This document shows positions 7,951-16,515 of a stretch of 29,936 bases of DNA, piece after piece. The position numbers were made by a program, and so were the translations under genes. The notes under the pieces are model-generated. The model made no database searches and had not been told where the DNA came from. It saw only the letters and a program-made list of their open reading frames with translations. This DNA is from Balneolales bacterium (lineage in GTDB: Bacteria > Bacteroidota > Rhodothermia > Balneolales > Natronogracilivirgulaceae): contig SLQC01000320.1 in the NCBI GenBank assembly GCA_007131625.1, positions 1-29,936 on the forward strand. The letters run 5' to 3'. Each line of letters starts with the position of its first letter. The first letter of the stretch is position 1.

Positions 7951-9549
7951 CTACTTTTTAAATTGCAGCAGATTCTCTTCACCGACTGCTTCGATGGCCG
8001 AGTTGAGGGCATACATGCTTTCAAACAATACAATCGGATTGCCCTCTATATCAAATGTCACATTGGTTGAATAGGACGCCCTGAGTTTTTCGATCACTTT
8101 TTCGTCATTGGGCAGCCACCTGGCGGACATGTAGGTAGTTGGTGTCAGGGTAATATCGGCTTTGTATTCGGTTTTCATCCGGTGTTCGACCACTTCAAAC
8201 TGGAGGGCTCCGACCGTTCCGAGCAGCAATTCGTTTCCGACACCATGAGGCATTTCAAACACATTGACAACTCCCTCCTCCGAGAGTTGTTTGAGTCCTT
8301 CCCTCAACTGTTTCCTCTTGAATGGATCTTTGGAAGAAGCCTTCCGGAAATGTTCGGGCGAGAAAAGAGGTATGACATCATAATTCACCGGATCACTGCT
8401 ATGTAGCGTGCTTCCGATTCGAAAGTTCCCAGGGTTAAAAAGGGCAACAATATCACCGGGATAAGCGATACTCAGCAGCTTTCGTTCTTCACCCATCAGG
8501 CTGTGAGGTGTTGACAATCTGATCTTCCGACCATTGCCCGCAAGCATCACCTCCATACCCCGGTGAAATACCCCGGAGGCGACACGTACAAATGCAGTAC
8601 AGTCACGATGCTCGGGATTCATATTGGCCTGGAGTTTAAAGACGAAACCTGAAAAGTCCCTTTCGAGGTCTCGGACTTCTCCACTGTCGCCGGCATACAT
8701 CTGTGGAGGCGGTGCCAGTTCTGCGAAATACTTCAGAAACAGGTCGAGACCGAAGTTATTCAATGCTGATCCGAAAAAAACCGGAGTCACTTCCCCTTTT
8801 TTAAAAGCCTCGCGACTCATCTGTTTAAACTCATCACCGATCAGCGAAATGTCATCGCGAAATTCCTCTTTAGTGCTCTCGGCAAGCATACTTTCATTGA
8901 GTCCCTGCTCAAGCGGAACCAATGCAGCATCTGCCTTTTGTGCTCCGTGTTTGTTTTTTTTGTAGAGATGCAACTCCTTGCCGATCAGGTCATAGACGCC
9001 CTGGAAATCGGAACCATATCCGAGAGGCCAGCTGGCTGGCACAGCTGTGATGCCCAGTTTATTCTCGATATTACTCAGCACCGCAAGCGGATCCATACCG
9101 GGCCGGTCACACTTATTGACAAAGGTGATGACGGGGGTTTTCCGCAGCCGGCATACTTCGAAGAGTTTTTCGGTCTGCTCCTCGACCCCTTTGGCCACGT
9201 CAATCACCATGAGCGCACAGTCTGCGGCAATGAGGGTCCGGAACGTGTCTTCCGAGAAGTCCTTGTGACCCGGTGTATCCAGAAGATTATACCGCAAACC
9301 GTCCTTTTCAAATCGCATCACGGACGAAGTCACGGAAATACCGCGCTCCTGTTCGATGGCCATCCAGTCGGATGCCGCGTGTCGTGCCGCTTTGCGCTGT
9401 TTAATAGACCCGGCTTCGTGTATCGCCCCGCCGTACAGCAGAAACTTCTCAGTAAGCGTGGTTTTACCCGCATCGGGGTGGGATATGATGGCAAAGGTGC
9501 GACGGATCGCAACTTCGCGGGAAATGTCTGTTATTGCTTCAGTGGTCAT
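7951..9549 (-). CDS. prfC: Peptide chain release factor 3
   Basis: This 532-residue translational GTPase recycles RF1/RF2 from the ribosome after termination. The G domain shows SHPDAGKTTLTEKFLLYGG (P-loop), RGISVTSSVM (switch I region), DTPGHKDFSEDT (G3) and NKCDRPGMD (G4). RF3-specific sequences follow: GSIKQRKAARHAASDWMAIEQERGISVTSS and the C-terminal GVVNVFEMPHGVGNELLLGTVGALQFEVVEHRMKTEY. Length and domain order match RF3, distinguishing it from EF-G. The ATG at 9549 is in the normal position. It is the first gene of a minus-strand run and stands apart from comEA by about 100 bp. Confidence 0.97.
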   Translation of the reverse strand: MTTEAITDISREVAIRRTFAIISHPDAGKTTLTEKFLLYGGAIHEAGSIKQRKAARHAASDWMAIEQERGISVTSSVMRFEKDGLRYNLLDTPGHKDFSEDTFRTLIAADCALMVIDVAKGVEEQTEKLFEVCRLRKTPVITFVNKCDRPGMDPLAVLSNIENKLGITAVPASWPLGYGSDFQGVYDLIGKELHLYKKNKHGAQKADAALVPLEQGLNESMLAESTKEEFRDDISLIGDEFKQMSREAFKKGEVTPVFFGSALNNFGLDLFLKYFAELAPPPQMYAGDSGEVRDLERDFSGFVFKLQANMNPEHRDCTAFVRVASGVFHRGMEVMLAGNGRKIRLSTPHSLMGEERKLLSIAYPGDIVALFNPGNFRIGSTLHSSDPVNYDVIPLFSPEHFRKASSKDPFKRKQLREGLKQLSEEGVVNVFEMPHGVGNELLLGTVGALQFEVVEHRMKTEYKADITLTPTTYMSARWLPNDEKVIEKLRASYSTNVTFDIEGNPIVLFESMYALNSAIEAVGEENLLQFKK

Positions 9550-9990
9550 AAATGTACATTTAGCCTAATTTGCTAAAATACGAAATTAATGAACAAATCA
9601 CATCCTCCACCTTCTATACGCCATAATCATCATCACTTTGTTATTTCCCGGCAGAACCGTTTTCAGTGACACCATACGGATACTGGTACCATTATATGAA
9701 ACCCACATGCCTGTTTCTCCTGCGCTTTTTGTTATCACTATTATGTATTACTTTGCACTGTAATAGGAGTGACAGCCATTTCGTTCCTGTACCTGGATCT
9801 GAACAAGCGGGGCTTTGACACCGTCATCTTACACGACCCCTCCGATCAGCTCGACAACCATGCCACCAAATGAGAATTCGGAACCGGCCTATCTGATCAC
9901 CCGGAAAAGCCAAAAAAACTACAAAACGTGCCATATCATTCCTTTTTCCGGTTCGATTACCGAAAAATATCATCGTATATTACCGCTTTC
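9550..9990. other. Intergenic region between prfC and the glycosyltransferase gene
   Basis: About 440 bp separate the divergent prfC and glycosyltransferase starts. I see no supported gene, RNA or clean promoter here. A 35-codon stretch (GTG 9769 to TGA 9877, ending in FDTVILHDPSDQLDNHATK) has protein-like composition but no ATG and no recognisable family; it may be the remains of a decayed gene. The glycosyltransferase frame itself is open from GTG 9928, so part of this stretch could be coding if that start is used. Confidence 0.5.
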
Positions 9991-12726
9991 ATGCAAAGAA
10001 CCGGGAACAAAGAGAAGATCGTGGATACGCTGGAACCCGAATTGTCTGTCATCTGTGTGTTTCGCAACCGTAAAGAGTGGATTGAGTCGACACTCAAGGC
10101 TCTTTATGCAATCCGGGAACTGCCGTGTGAATTTATTTTCATTGACGACGGATCGACAGACGGCAGCCCGGAAACCATCCGGTCGCTCATAACACATTAC
10201 GACCACGAACAGACACGTTTTTTTGAGAATGAGGCAGTCAGAGGACGCGGCAATTCGCTGAATATGGCCCTCGAACAGGTCAGCGGGCGGGTGATCTGGA
10301 TTCCGGAAAACCTTCACTCCGTAAACGAATCACTTCTGACCGATGCCGTCACAACACTGAAATCCTCCAAATCCCAGTTTGCCATCGGAATTCAGGAGTC
10401 GCCCCCGGATTCAGCCCTTGACTGGCTGTTCCTCCTGCAGAACGAACGCCTTCCGTTCGACCGAAACTATCTTTTTGACCTTCAGAAGATCCGTACCGGC
10501 AGGACGTTTGCCGATCCGCACTGGAGCACTCGCCACGCATCCGAATGGGCGATTCGCCTGCAGTCTGAAGCCGACCCGCTTGCTGTTGTTCCTTTTGCCG
10601 ACGGTGATACCGATCAACTCCGAATGGACGACCGCAGCAAGAAAGAGTGTGTCCTGGCGCTGCTACGTACTCCCAATCTTTCCCTTTCCGGACAGGAAAA
10701 GGCTTTCCGCATGCTCCGGTCTTATGGCCATACCGATCTTGAAGAAGAACAGGGAAGCATGGAGACCCTCTATCAGGAGGCTCAGTTTTTGTACAAGACC
10801 GGCAACAGTGTCGCCTCATTGGAACTTCTGAACAGGGTCCTGGCCACAGCACCCGACCACCGCCAGTCCCGTTCGCTGAAAATCGGGATACTGGAAAAAA
10901 TGCGTCGCTATGTGGAAGCATCCGAAGTGAAACATGAAGGAAGTTCCTTTCTTGAAGAGCCGGATGATTCGATTGCCGATTCTGAATCCGATATTGCGGC
11001 AACAACGGAACCCGAGTCCTCATTCCAAACCGAGCCTGAACCCTCTCCCGAGCAAGCATCTTCTCCCGAGCAAGCACCTTCTTCCGAGCCTGAACCCTCT
11101 CCCGAGCAAGCACCTTCTCCCGAGCAAGCACCTTCTTCCGAGCCTGAACCCTCTCCTGAACCAAAACCCGTTACCGAGCCCGATCGGGACAGTCATGCCG
11201 CCGACCCTGTACCATCCAAGTCCTCATCCGGGTTTGAAGACGAACTTCGCAATCAACCTCCCCTCACGATCATAATACCCACAGCGACTAACAGGCGGCC
11301 TACCCTGGAAAAATGTCTCATATCGGTTATTCGTCATACCTCACCCGACCGCACCCGGCTCATCATCATTGACAACGGGTCAGTGGACGACACTGCCGAG
11401 TATCTTGACCGCCTGCTAAAAAGCAACCTGTCCCTGACCATCCTTTCCAACGAATGCAATCTCGGATTTGCGACCGCCGTCAATCAGGGACTAGCCAAAT
11501 CAGGCGACGGAATTGTACTGGTGATGCACAATGATGTCATTTTACAAAATCCAGTGCCCGCTCGATTGGCTCACATTTTGGAAAAGAATCCGGATTTCGG
11601 ACTCGTTGTCCCCAAAGCGGACCAGACCTGGAGTAAATGGCAAATTGCCGGGCAGACGGTCGAAACAGATTCCGTCAATGTGAAGGCAAACACCCCACAG
11701 ACAGCCATATCCGAAACCTCCCGGGCAGACACGCCCGAAACTTCCCAGACAGCCATATCCGAAACCTCCCAGGCAGATACGTCCCAAACTAATCAGCCAT
11801 CTACAAAGGATACTGTCTCGGCAGACAATCCGGCTCCCAAAACCAGTGACACAACCCACACGCATACCGACAATGACCACGAATCGTTCACTGATGTGGA
11901 TTATGTTGACGGCTACTGCATGGCTTTCCGGAACGAAACCGGATTAATGATGAGCAAGCAATACGGCCTCGCTTTTTTTGACGACGCCGATTTCTGCTAC
12001 CGGATACAGAAGAAAGGATTTCGTGTCATCGTTGCAGACCGTGAGCAGGTCCGACATCTCTCCGGACTCACTACCGGAGACCTCGGGCTCACCTTTTACA
12101 GCAAGTTTTATTGGAAAAACGCAGCCGCATTTCACAAAAAATGGCACATCGAACCGCAGTTTCCCGCTGAGAGAACCTCTCTCGACCCTATCCACCAGTT
12201 TGTGATCATCGGCCGGCTTATTAACCCTTTCTATCCGGAAAAACATCTGCTCGACTATTTTGACGAACTCTTTACCAGCGAACAGAAAACCCGGGTTTCC
12301 CATTCGGAATTTCCTCCTGATGCGCTTAAAGCCATGATCCGCCTTATGATGGCGGCCAACCAACGTGAGATGTTGCGCCGCCTGGAGCAGCAGCTCGATC
12401 CCCTTCCCCCGGACATCCCACTGTACCATGACCTGATCACTTTTTATTTCGACCGCACCATCTATTCCCGGTGCAAATTATACCTCGACAAGATCGAGCC
12501 AGCGGAATTGCCCGTTGACTTTGCCCTTTATCGGCTCAAAGTCGCTATCGGCGAGAAAGACTATCAGAATGCAGCCATTCTGCTGAAAGAAATGATGGAA
12601 CGTATTCCCACTCATCCGGAAGTGCTGCTCGCCGCCGCGGAAATACACCGCAGAAATGGAAACAGGGAGCAGTCCGAAAAATTTATCTCCCTTGCAAAGT
12701 CCTTCAATCCCTTTATCACACCCTGA
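9991..12726 (+). CDS. Two-domain family-2 glycosyltransferase with TPR-like segments and low-complexity inserts
   Basis: The 911-residue product starts with a GT2 fold (about 12-120: LSVICVFRNRKEWIEST, FIFIDDGSTDGSPET) that lacks the expected DxD (the position reads WIPENLHS), so it may be inactive. A helical, TPR-like stretch follows (about 255-315), then a Pro/Ser/Glu repeat (about 348-390). The second GT2 domain (about 423-700) has TIIIPTATNRRPTLEKCL, IIIDNGSVDDT, NLGFATAVNQGL, VMHNDVIL and FFDDADFCYRIQKKGF, typical of rhamnosyl-type glycosyltransferases. A Thr/Ser/Ala-rich repeat block (about 561-633) is inserted between its two halves. The C-terminus is again TPR-like. It probably acts at the cytoplasmic side in polysaccharide or glycoprotein assembly. 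ATG 9991 is preferred; GTG 9928 would add 21 residues. Confidence 0.85.
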   Translation: MQRTGNKEKIVDTLEPELSVICVFRNRKEWIESTLKALYAIRELPCEFIFIDDGSTDGSPETIRSLITHYDHEQTRFFENEAVRGRGNSLNMALEQVSGRVIWIPENLHSVNESLLTDAVTTLKSSKSQFAIGIQESPPDSALDWLFLLQNERLPFDRNYLFDLQKIRTGRTFADPHWSTRHASEWAIRLQSEADPLAVVPFADGDTDQLRMDDRSKKECVLALLRTPNLSLSGQEKAFRMLRSYGHTDLEEEQGSMETLYQEAQFLYKTGNSVASLELLNRVLATAPDHRQSRSLKIGILEKMRRYVEASEVKHEGSSFLEEPDDSIADSESDIAATTEPESSFQTEPEPSPEQASSPEQAPSSEPEPSPEQAPSPEQAPSSEPEPSPEPKPVTEPDRDSHAADPVPSKSSSGFEDELRNQPPLTIIIPTATNRRPTLEKCLISVIRHTSPDRTRLIIIDNGSVDDTAEYLDRLLKSNLSLTILSNECNLGFATAVNQGLAKSGDGIVLVMHNDVILQNPVPARLAHILEKNPDFGLVVPKADQTWSKWQIAGQTVETDSVNVKANTPQTAISETSRADTPETSQTAISETSQADTSQTNQPSTKDTVSADNPAPKTSDTTHTHTDNDHESFTDVDYVDGYCMAFRNETGLMMSKQYGLAFFDDADFCYRIQKKGFRVIVADREQVRHLSGLTTGDLGLTFYSKFYWKNAAAFHKKWHIEPQFPAERTSLDPIHQFVIIGRLINPFYPEKHLLDYFDELFTSEQKTRVSHSEFPPDALKAMIRLMMAANQREMLRRLEQQLDPLPPDIPLYHDLITFYFDRTIYSRCKLYLDKIEPAELPVDFALYRLKVAIGEKDYQNAAILLKEMMERIPTHPEVLLAAAEIHRRNGNREQSEKFISLAKSFNPFITP
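11032..11157 (+). repeat. In-frame 54-bp tandem repeat encoding a Pro/Ser/Glu linker
   Basis: Two nearly identical 54-bp units (11032-11085 and 11086-11139) and a partial third encode EPEPSPEQASSPEQAPSS. Each unit is itself built from shorter SPEQA and PEP modules. The repeat preserves the frame of the glycosyltransferase and forms the linker between its two GT2 domains. Near-identity at the DNA level indicates recent expansion or ongoing slippage. Confidence 0.9.
11698..11793 (+). repeat. In-frame 48-bp duplication inside the second GT2 domain
   Basis: Two 48-bp copies (11698-11745 and 11746-11793) encode QTAISETSRADTPETS and QTAISETSQADTSQTN. They lie between the VVPKADQTWSKWQIAGQTV segment and the FTDVDYVDGYCMAFRNET segment of the catalytic domain, which are normally separated by a short loop. 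It differs in sequence from the linker repeat at 11032. Confidence 0.88.
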
Positions 12727-12769
12727 GTCCGGACCATTTCCGACTGGCCACCCGATCGGTTTATTAAAA

Positions 12770-13663
12770 TTATTCCACAAAATGTGACGTGTAATTCAGT
12801 AACTGCATCAATTCCGCAACACGTTTCTTTTCCCCCAGCTTATCGAAGCCAAAGATTAAATTTCGTATGGATCGCATCAGCATATCCATTGCGGATGCTT
12901 TATCAAAATGTGAGGGCGACGGTGTGATACCGCTTTTTCGAAGGAAGTAGCAACACTGATCCAGACTGACAATCCGTCCACCATTGAACGGGTCGATGAG
13001 AGTGGATCCGCGGTCGGATTTAAATGAGATTAAAAAATGCATCGGCATATTGATTCCGTAAAAGGGAAGTCCGAGTCGCCGGGATACGAACAGCAGAACC
13101 ATTCCCAGAGAGATGGGAATTCCGCGTCTTCGTTGCAGAACCTTGTGCAGAAATGAGTTGTCGGGATGTGAATAATTCTCGTTCGTCCCCCAGAAGTACT
13201 CGTTATCGAAAAAGGATGAGACAAATTTCTGCATCTGTTTCTGTCCTGAATGGTCGGTACCCATAGCCAGTTTCAGCCGCCCTGCCAGATTGTCCAGTTG
13301 CCGTCTGTACAAATCGGTACGCAGCGTTGGATTGTCCAGCCGACACAACAACAACTGTCCTTTTTCCAGATCTGCAAGTGATGTTACACCTTTTTCAAGG
13401 TACTCCGCGAACTCCAGTTCCAGGGCAGGAAATGTCAGGCGATGGATGAGTTCCGTCACACGGGTACGGGTACCAGGATCAGCAACATCCTCCCGGAGCT
13501 CGTCAAGTAGCGGGACATATTGTTCGTCCAGATCCGACAATCGCTCGTCTACCTGCTGCTGCACATAAGGATCGGGATCATCCATCAGTGAGATCAGAGC
13601 CTTGAGTTCTTCCCGGCAGGCTGGTCGGTACCCACTTGGTTCAGTTACATATTTGAGCGACAT
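12770..13663 (-). CDS. SirB1/transglutaminase-like (Transglut_core2) family protein
   Basis: The product has about 297 residues. The N-terminal helical half (about 5-120) is followed by the SirB1-type core: NSFLHKVLQRRRGIPISLGMVLLFVSRRLGLPFYGINMPMHFLISF and STLIDPFNGGRIVS (about 170-235). Proteins with this core keep the papain-like transglutaminase fold but typically lack the catalytic cysteine; here the usual position sits in RRRGIPISLG with no Cys, as in the family. The biochemical role is not established. ATG 13663 is preferred; a TTG at 13681 lies in frame in an imperfect duplication that repeats MSLK. It converges with the glycosyltransferase gene 43 bp away. Confidence 0.85.
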   Translation of the reverse strand: MSLKYVTEPSGYRPACREELKALISLMDDPDPYVQQQVDERLSDLDEQYVPLLDELREDVADPGTRTRVTELIHRLTFPALELEFAEYLEKGVTSLADLEKGQLLLCRLDNPTLRTDLYRRQLDNLAGRLKLAMGTDHSGQKQMQKFVSSFFDNEYFWGTNENYSHPDNSFLHKVLQRRRGIPISLGMVLLFVSRRLGLPFYGINMPMHFLISFKSDRGSTLIDPFNGGRIVSLDQCCYFLRKSGITPSPSHFDKASAMDMLMRSIRNLIFGFDKLGEKKRVAELMQLLNYTSHFVE

Positions 13664-13693
13664 GATGCATTTGAGCGACAAGGTGCCTTTTGG

Positions 13694-13753
13694 GCATCGA
13701 TGAATCCGGCATCGATGAATCCGGTTTCGATGAATCCGGTATCAATGAATCCG
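13694..13753. repeat. Four tandem copies of a 15-bp repeat
   Basis: The unit is GCATCGATGAATCCG. Copies 1 and 2 (13694-13723) are identical; copy 3 begins GTTTCGATG and copy 4 GTATCAATG. A partial fifth unit follows to about 13760. The array lies between the divergent transglutaminase-like gene and arcA. A 15-bp period keeps any reading frame open, so both strands show short ORFs with pentapeptide patterns, but neither has other signs of being a gene. Just to its left, ATTTGAGCGACA is also duplicated (about 13651-13680). Confidence 0.9.
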
Positions 13754-13817
13754 GCATCGGTTTCATAATGTTCTTTAAAAGTGTAACATTGCCACGAACG
13801 GATTCGTTTAAAAACGT

Positions 13818-13848
13818 TTTGAGCTTTTACGTACACCCGTTACCTTTG
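13818..13848 (+). promoter_or_regulatory. Bacteroidota-type promoter for arcA
   Basis: TTTG at 13818-13821 and TACCTTTG at 13841-13848 are separated by 19 nt, a full match to the Bacteroidota primary-sigma consensus (TTTG, 19-21 nt, TAnnTTTG). The predicted transcript start is near 13855, giving a leader of about 60 nt before the arcA ATG at 13914. A short inverted repeat, CGTTT-AA-AAACG (about 13805-13816), touches the -33 element and could be an operator half. Confidence 0.75.
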
Positions 13849-13913
13849 TCGAACTGTCACATCACAGTGTATTACATCTTGCATGTAGCGGGAACGGAAC
13901 AGGAAAATCACTC

Positions 13914-15149
13914 ATGAAGCTACTCGTACAATCAGAAACAGGACTCCTGGAAGCAGTAATTGTCCATACCCCTGGCAGGGAAGTTTCTCTGGTAAACCCC
14001 GAGCTACGGGAGCAGCTTTTGTTTGACGATATAATTTTTGAAGCAGACGCCCGGCAAGAACATTTGGATATGATCGAGATTTTCCGCACTGTTCTACCAA
14101 ACCGTGACTATGTTATTGAGATTTGTGATCTGGCACTTGAAACACTGGCCCAAAAAGAAGCCCGCACTTTTTTTATCGACGAGCTCATCCCTTCACTTCC
14201 CGGAAGCAACATCCGTCTGCTCCGTCAGCAGCTACTGGAGCTGAACGCTGCATCCCTGCTCGATTTCATTGTTACCGGCACCACATCCGAACTCCCCCAT
14301 GTCTCGCTCGATCCGGCTCCGAATCTGCTATTTACCCGAGACCTTGCGGCTGTAGTCAACGACGGGATCATCCTCTCCCGGGCCGCCAAACCGGCCCGCG
14401 TCCGCGAATTTCTACTGATGGAAACCATTACCCGTTTCCATCCTTTATTTCACAGTCTGCGGGATAATATCGTCCATATCGGACGTCAAGACAGTGTAGA
14501 GGGTGGGGATATTCTGGTGGCCTCATCCGAAGTTGTGCTGATAGGTATGAGCGAACGCACCACTTTCAGCGGACTAATAACCATCACGGATCAGTTGCTT
14601 CAGCACGGAGTTAGTCATGTCATCGCCGTCGATATCCCGAAACAGAGATCATCCATGCATCTGGACACTATATTCACCTTTGCGAGTCCAACCGAATGCG
14701 TCGTCTTTCCACCGGCCATATCTGATCGGAGCGACAATGTATCGGTTTTCTCACGAGTTGACGACAGTATAGTTGTGGAACGGAAGAAAACACTCAAGTC
14801 TACTTTAGAGGAGCTACTGAATCGGTCGCTGACTTTCATTAATTGCGGCGGCGACAATTTAACCAATCAGTTCCGGGAGCAGTGGACCGACGGCGCCAAT
14901 GTTGTCGCTCTCGCACCCGGTGTGATTGTTGGCTATGACCGAAACACCAATACATTTGAAGCCCTAGCCCGGCACGGGTACAAAGTGATGAACCAGCAGG
15001 AGTTTATTAAACAGTGGCGCGACAAACCTTTTCAACCGTTGCAAAATGAGAAGATCGCTGTCACGTTTCAAGGTAATGAGCTGTGTCGAGGCCGAGGTGG
15101 CGCTCGTTGTATGACGATGCCTGTTATCCGTCGCTTAGATACGATCTGA
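13914..15149 (+). CDS. arcA: Arginine deiminase
   Basis: The 411-residue enzyme hydrolyses L-arginine to citrulline and ammonia. All guanidino-modifying-enzyme landmarks are present: FTRDLAAVVNDGIILSRAAKPARVRE (about 142-167), the acidic VEGGDI (about 197-202), the histidine in SSMHLDTIFTF (about 245-255) and the nucleophile in GRGGARCMTMP (Cys about residue 399). It is cytoplasmic, with no signal peptide. Unlike many fermenters, no arcB, arcC or arcD lies beside it; the next gene is an unrelated membrane protease. It has its own strong promoter. Start ATG 13914 places the MKLLVQSETGLLEAVIVHTPG strand normally. The 411 residues match the family. Confidence 0.95.
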   Translation: MKLLVQSETGLLEAVIVHTPGREVSLVNPELREQLLFDDIIFEADARQEHLDMIEIFRTVLPNRDYVIEICDLALETLAQKEARTFFIDELIPSLPGSNIRLLRQQLLELNAASLLDFIVTGTTSELPHVSLDPAPNLLFTRDLAAVVNDGIILSRAAKPARVREFLLMETITRFHPLFHSLRDNIVHIGRQDSVEGGDILVASSEVVLIGMSERTTFSGLITITDQLLQHGVSHVIAVDIPKQRSSMHLDTIFTFASPTECVVFPPAISDRSDNVSVFSRVDDSIVVERKKTLKSTLEELLNRSLTFINCGGDNLTNQFREQWTDGANVVALAPGVIVGYDRNTNTFEALARHGYKVMNQQEFIKQWRDKPFQPLQNEKIAVTFQGNELCRGRGGARCMTMPVIRRLDTI

Positions 15150-15237
15150 TACCCCGTCGGTTTTTTCAGGACAATCCATTCAAATTTTCCAACCATGTCG
15201 ATTTCATCACCTGATTTATCACTTTTTACCACTCGTT

Positions 15238-16512
15238 ATGCAGCTGCCCTCTTTCCGGGCCAGACGCAAAACAAGCCATCATTCATGGCATATACCATTT
15301 GTCATCATTTCCGGAGGACTATTAGTGCGCAGTGAACTCAGCACACGGATTATTATTCGCCATACCCTTCTTTTTGTCCTGACATTTTTCTCGGCCGCCT
15401 TCACCGGAACGCTTTTCGTAGGACACACGACCAATCTGCCCGACGATGTGATATTGCTATCCGGCGACGGTTTCCGCCTGTTTCTTGACATGATTATCTG
15501 GGAGGGTGTCGTGTTCGCTTCGTCACTTCTTGGGTTTCTGACCGCCCATGAATTCGGACACTATTTTGCGGCGGTCAGGCACCGGGTTGTCACGACGCTC
15601 CCTTATTTTATTCCCTTCCCTCTTTCTCCCATTGGAACCCTTGGTGCTGTCATACGTATTAAAAGCCGTATTGAGAACTCTCGGAAGATGTTCGATATTG
15701 GAGCAAGCGGACCTGTTGCGGGATTTATCGTGGCGTTGATCATTCTGTTATACGGCTTTTCAACACTGCCAGATCCCGATTACATGCAGAACTTTGCCGG
15801 CCATGATAAGCTGAACGAATACATCTCCGAGTATGGTACTTTTCCGGAAGAACCGATCACAGACAGAGCAAATAACGAATCGGAGGTGATGGTTCTCGGC
15901 AATACACTGCTTTTTTATCTGATCGCCTCATTTTTCGAGGACACCCCACCGATGTGGGAACTGTACCACTACCCGTTTCTGTTCGCGGGATGGCTTGGTC
16001 TTTTTTTTACGGCACTTAATCTGCTGCCGGTCGGACAGCTCGACGGCGGCCACATTTTATATACGCTGATCGGTTACCGGCGGCACCGGCTGGTCGCACG
16101 CGGATTTTTCCTTCTGGTGATGACTCTTGCAGGACTTGGCGCAATTCCACTCATCCGATCGCTGATTTCCGGTTACGATGTCCCGACCGCTCTCACTTCC
16201 TGGGTGATTTGGGCCCTGATCTCTCTGTTTCTCATTGACAGGGCGTTTCTTAAAGAGACGGTTTGGACAATGGCAGGTTGGCCGACGGTTCTACTGATGA
16301 ATGTGATTTTGTTGTCGCTATTCGATCCGACCGTTTTTTCCGGTTTTACCATTTGGATTTTTTGGGCACTTTTTATTGTTTTTCTGGTCAAAATAGAACA
16401 TCACCCCGTTCCGATTGAAGAACCGCTTACTCCGGGAAGAAAGTTTCTTGGATGGCTCTGTATGATTATCTTTGTACTGTGTATCAGTCCGAACCCTATT
16501 TATCTCATTTGA
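15238..16512 (+). CDS. Site-2 protease family (M50) membrane metalloprotease
   Basis: The protein is up to 424 residues with several membrane helices. The zinc-site motif HEFGH (about residue 104, in LLGFLTAHEFGHYFA) and the third ligand region LNLLPVGQLDGGHILY (about 260-275) are intact, so it should be active. Conserved sequences PYFIPFPLSPIGTLGAVIRIKSRIENSRKMFDIGASGPVAGF match the EGY/S2P-like branch found in bacteria and plastids. Such enzymes cleave transmembrane regulators, often anti-sigma factors; no such partner is adjacent. Start is uncertain: ATG 15238, or GTG 15325, which has a good GGAGG (15313-15317) eight nt before it. A small lipoprotein gene follows after 3 nt. Confidence 0.9.
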   Translation: MQLPSFRARRKTSHHSWHIPFVIISGGLLVRSELSTRIIIRHTLLFVLTFFSAAFTGTLFVGHTTNLPDDVILLSGDGFRLFLDMIIWEGVVFASSLLGFLTAHEFGHYFAAVRHRVVTTLPYFIPFPLSPIGTLGAVIRIKSRIENSRKMFDIGASGPVAGFIVALIILLYGFSTLPDPDYMQNFAGHDKLNEYISEYGTFPEEPITDRANNESEVMVLGNTLLFYLIASFFEDTPPMWELYHYPFLFAGWLGLFFTALNLLPVGQLDGGHILYTLIGYRRHRLVARGFFLLVMTLAGLGAIPLIRSLISGYDVPTALTSWVIWALISLFLIDRAFLKETVWTMAGWPTVLLMNVILLSLFDPTVFSGFTIWIFWALFIVFLVKIEHHPVPIEEPLTPGRKFLGWLCMIIFVLCISPNPIYLI

Positions 16513-16515
16513 ATT

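Noticed and set aside
9940..9965. GGTTCGATTACC resembling a tRNA T-arm
   Set aside because: No acceptor, D-arm or anticodon stem can be found around it, and there is no tRNA-like cloverleaf.
11032..11157. CRISPR-like repetition
   Set aside because: The units are directly adjacent, in frame with the protein and have no spacers.
10349..11164. Long arginine-rich minus-strand frame opposite the glycosyltransferase
   Set aside because: It is antisense to a clear GT2 coding sequence, and its repeats mirror the 54-bp linker repeat.
13645..13836. Minus-strand frame encoding repeats of GFIDA or GFIET
   Set aside because: The pattern is a by-product of the 15-bp repeat, which keeps frames open on both strands; no family or start context supports it.
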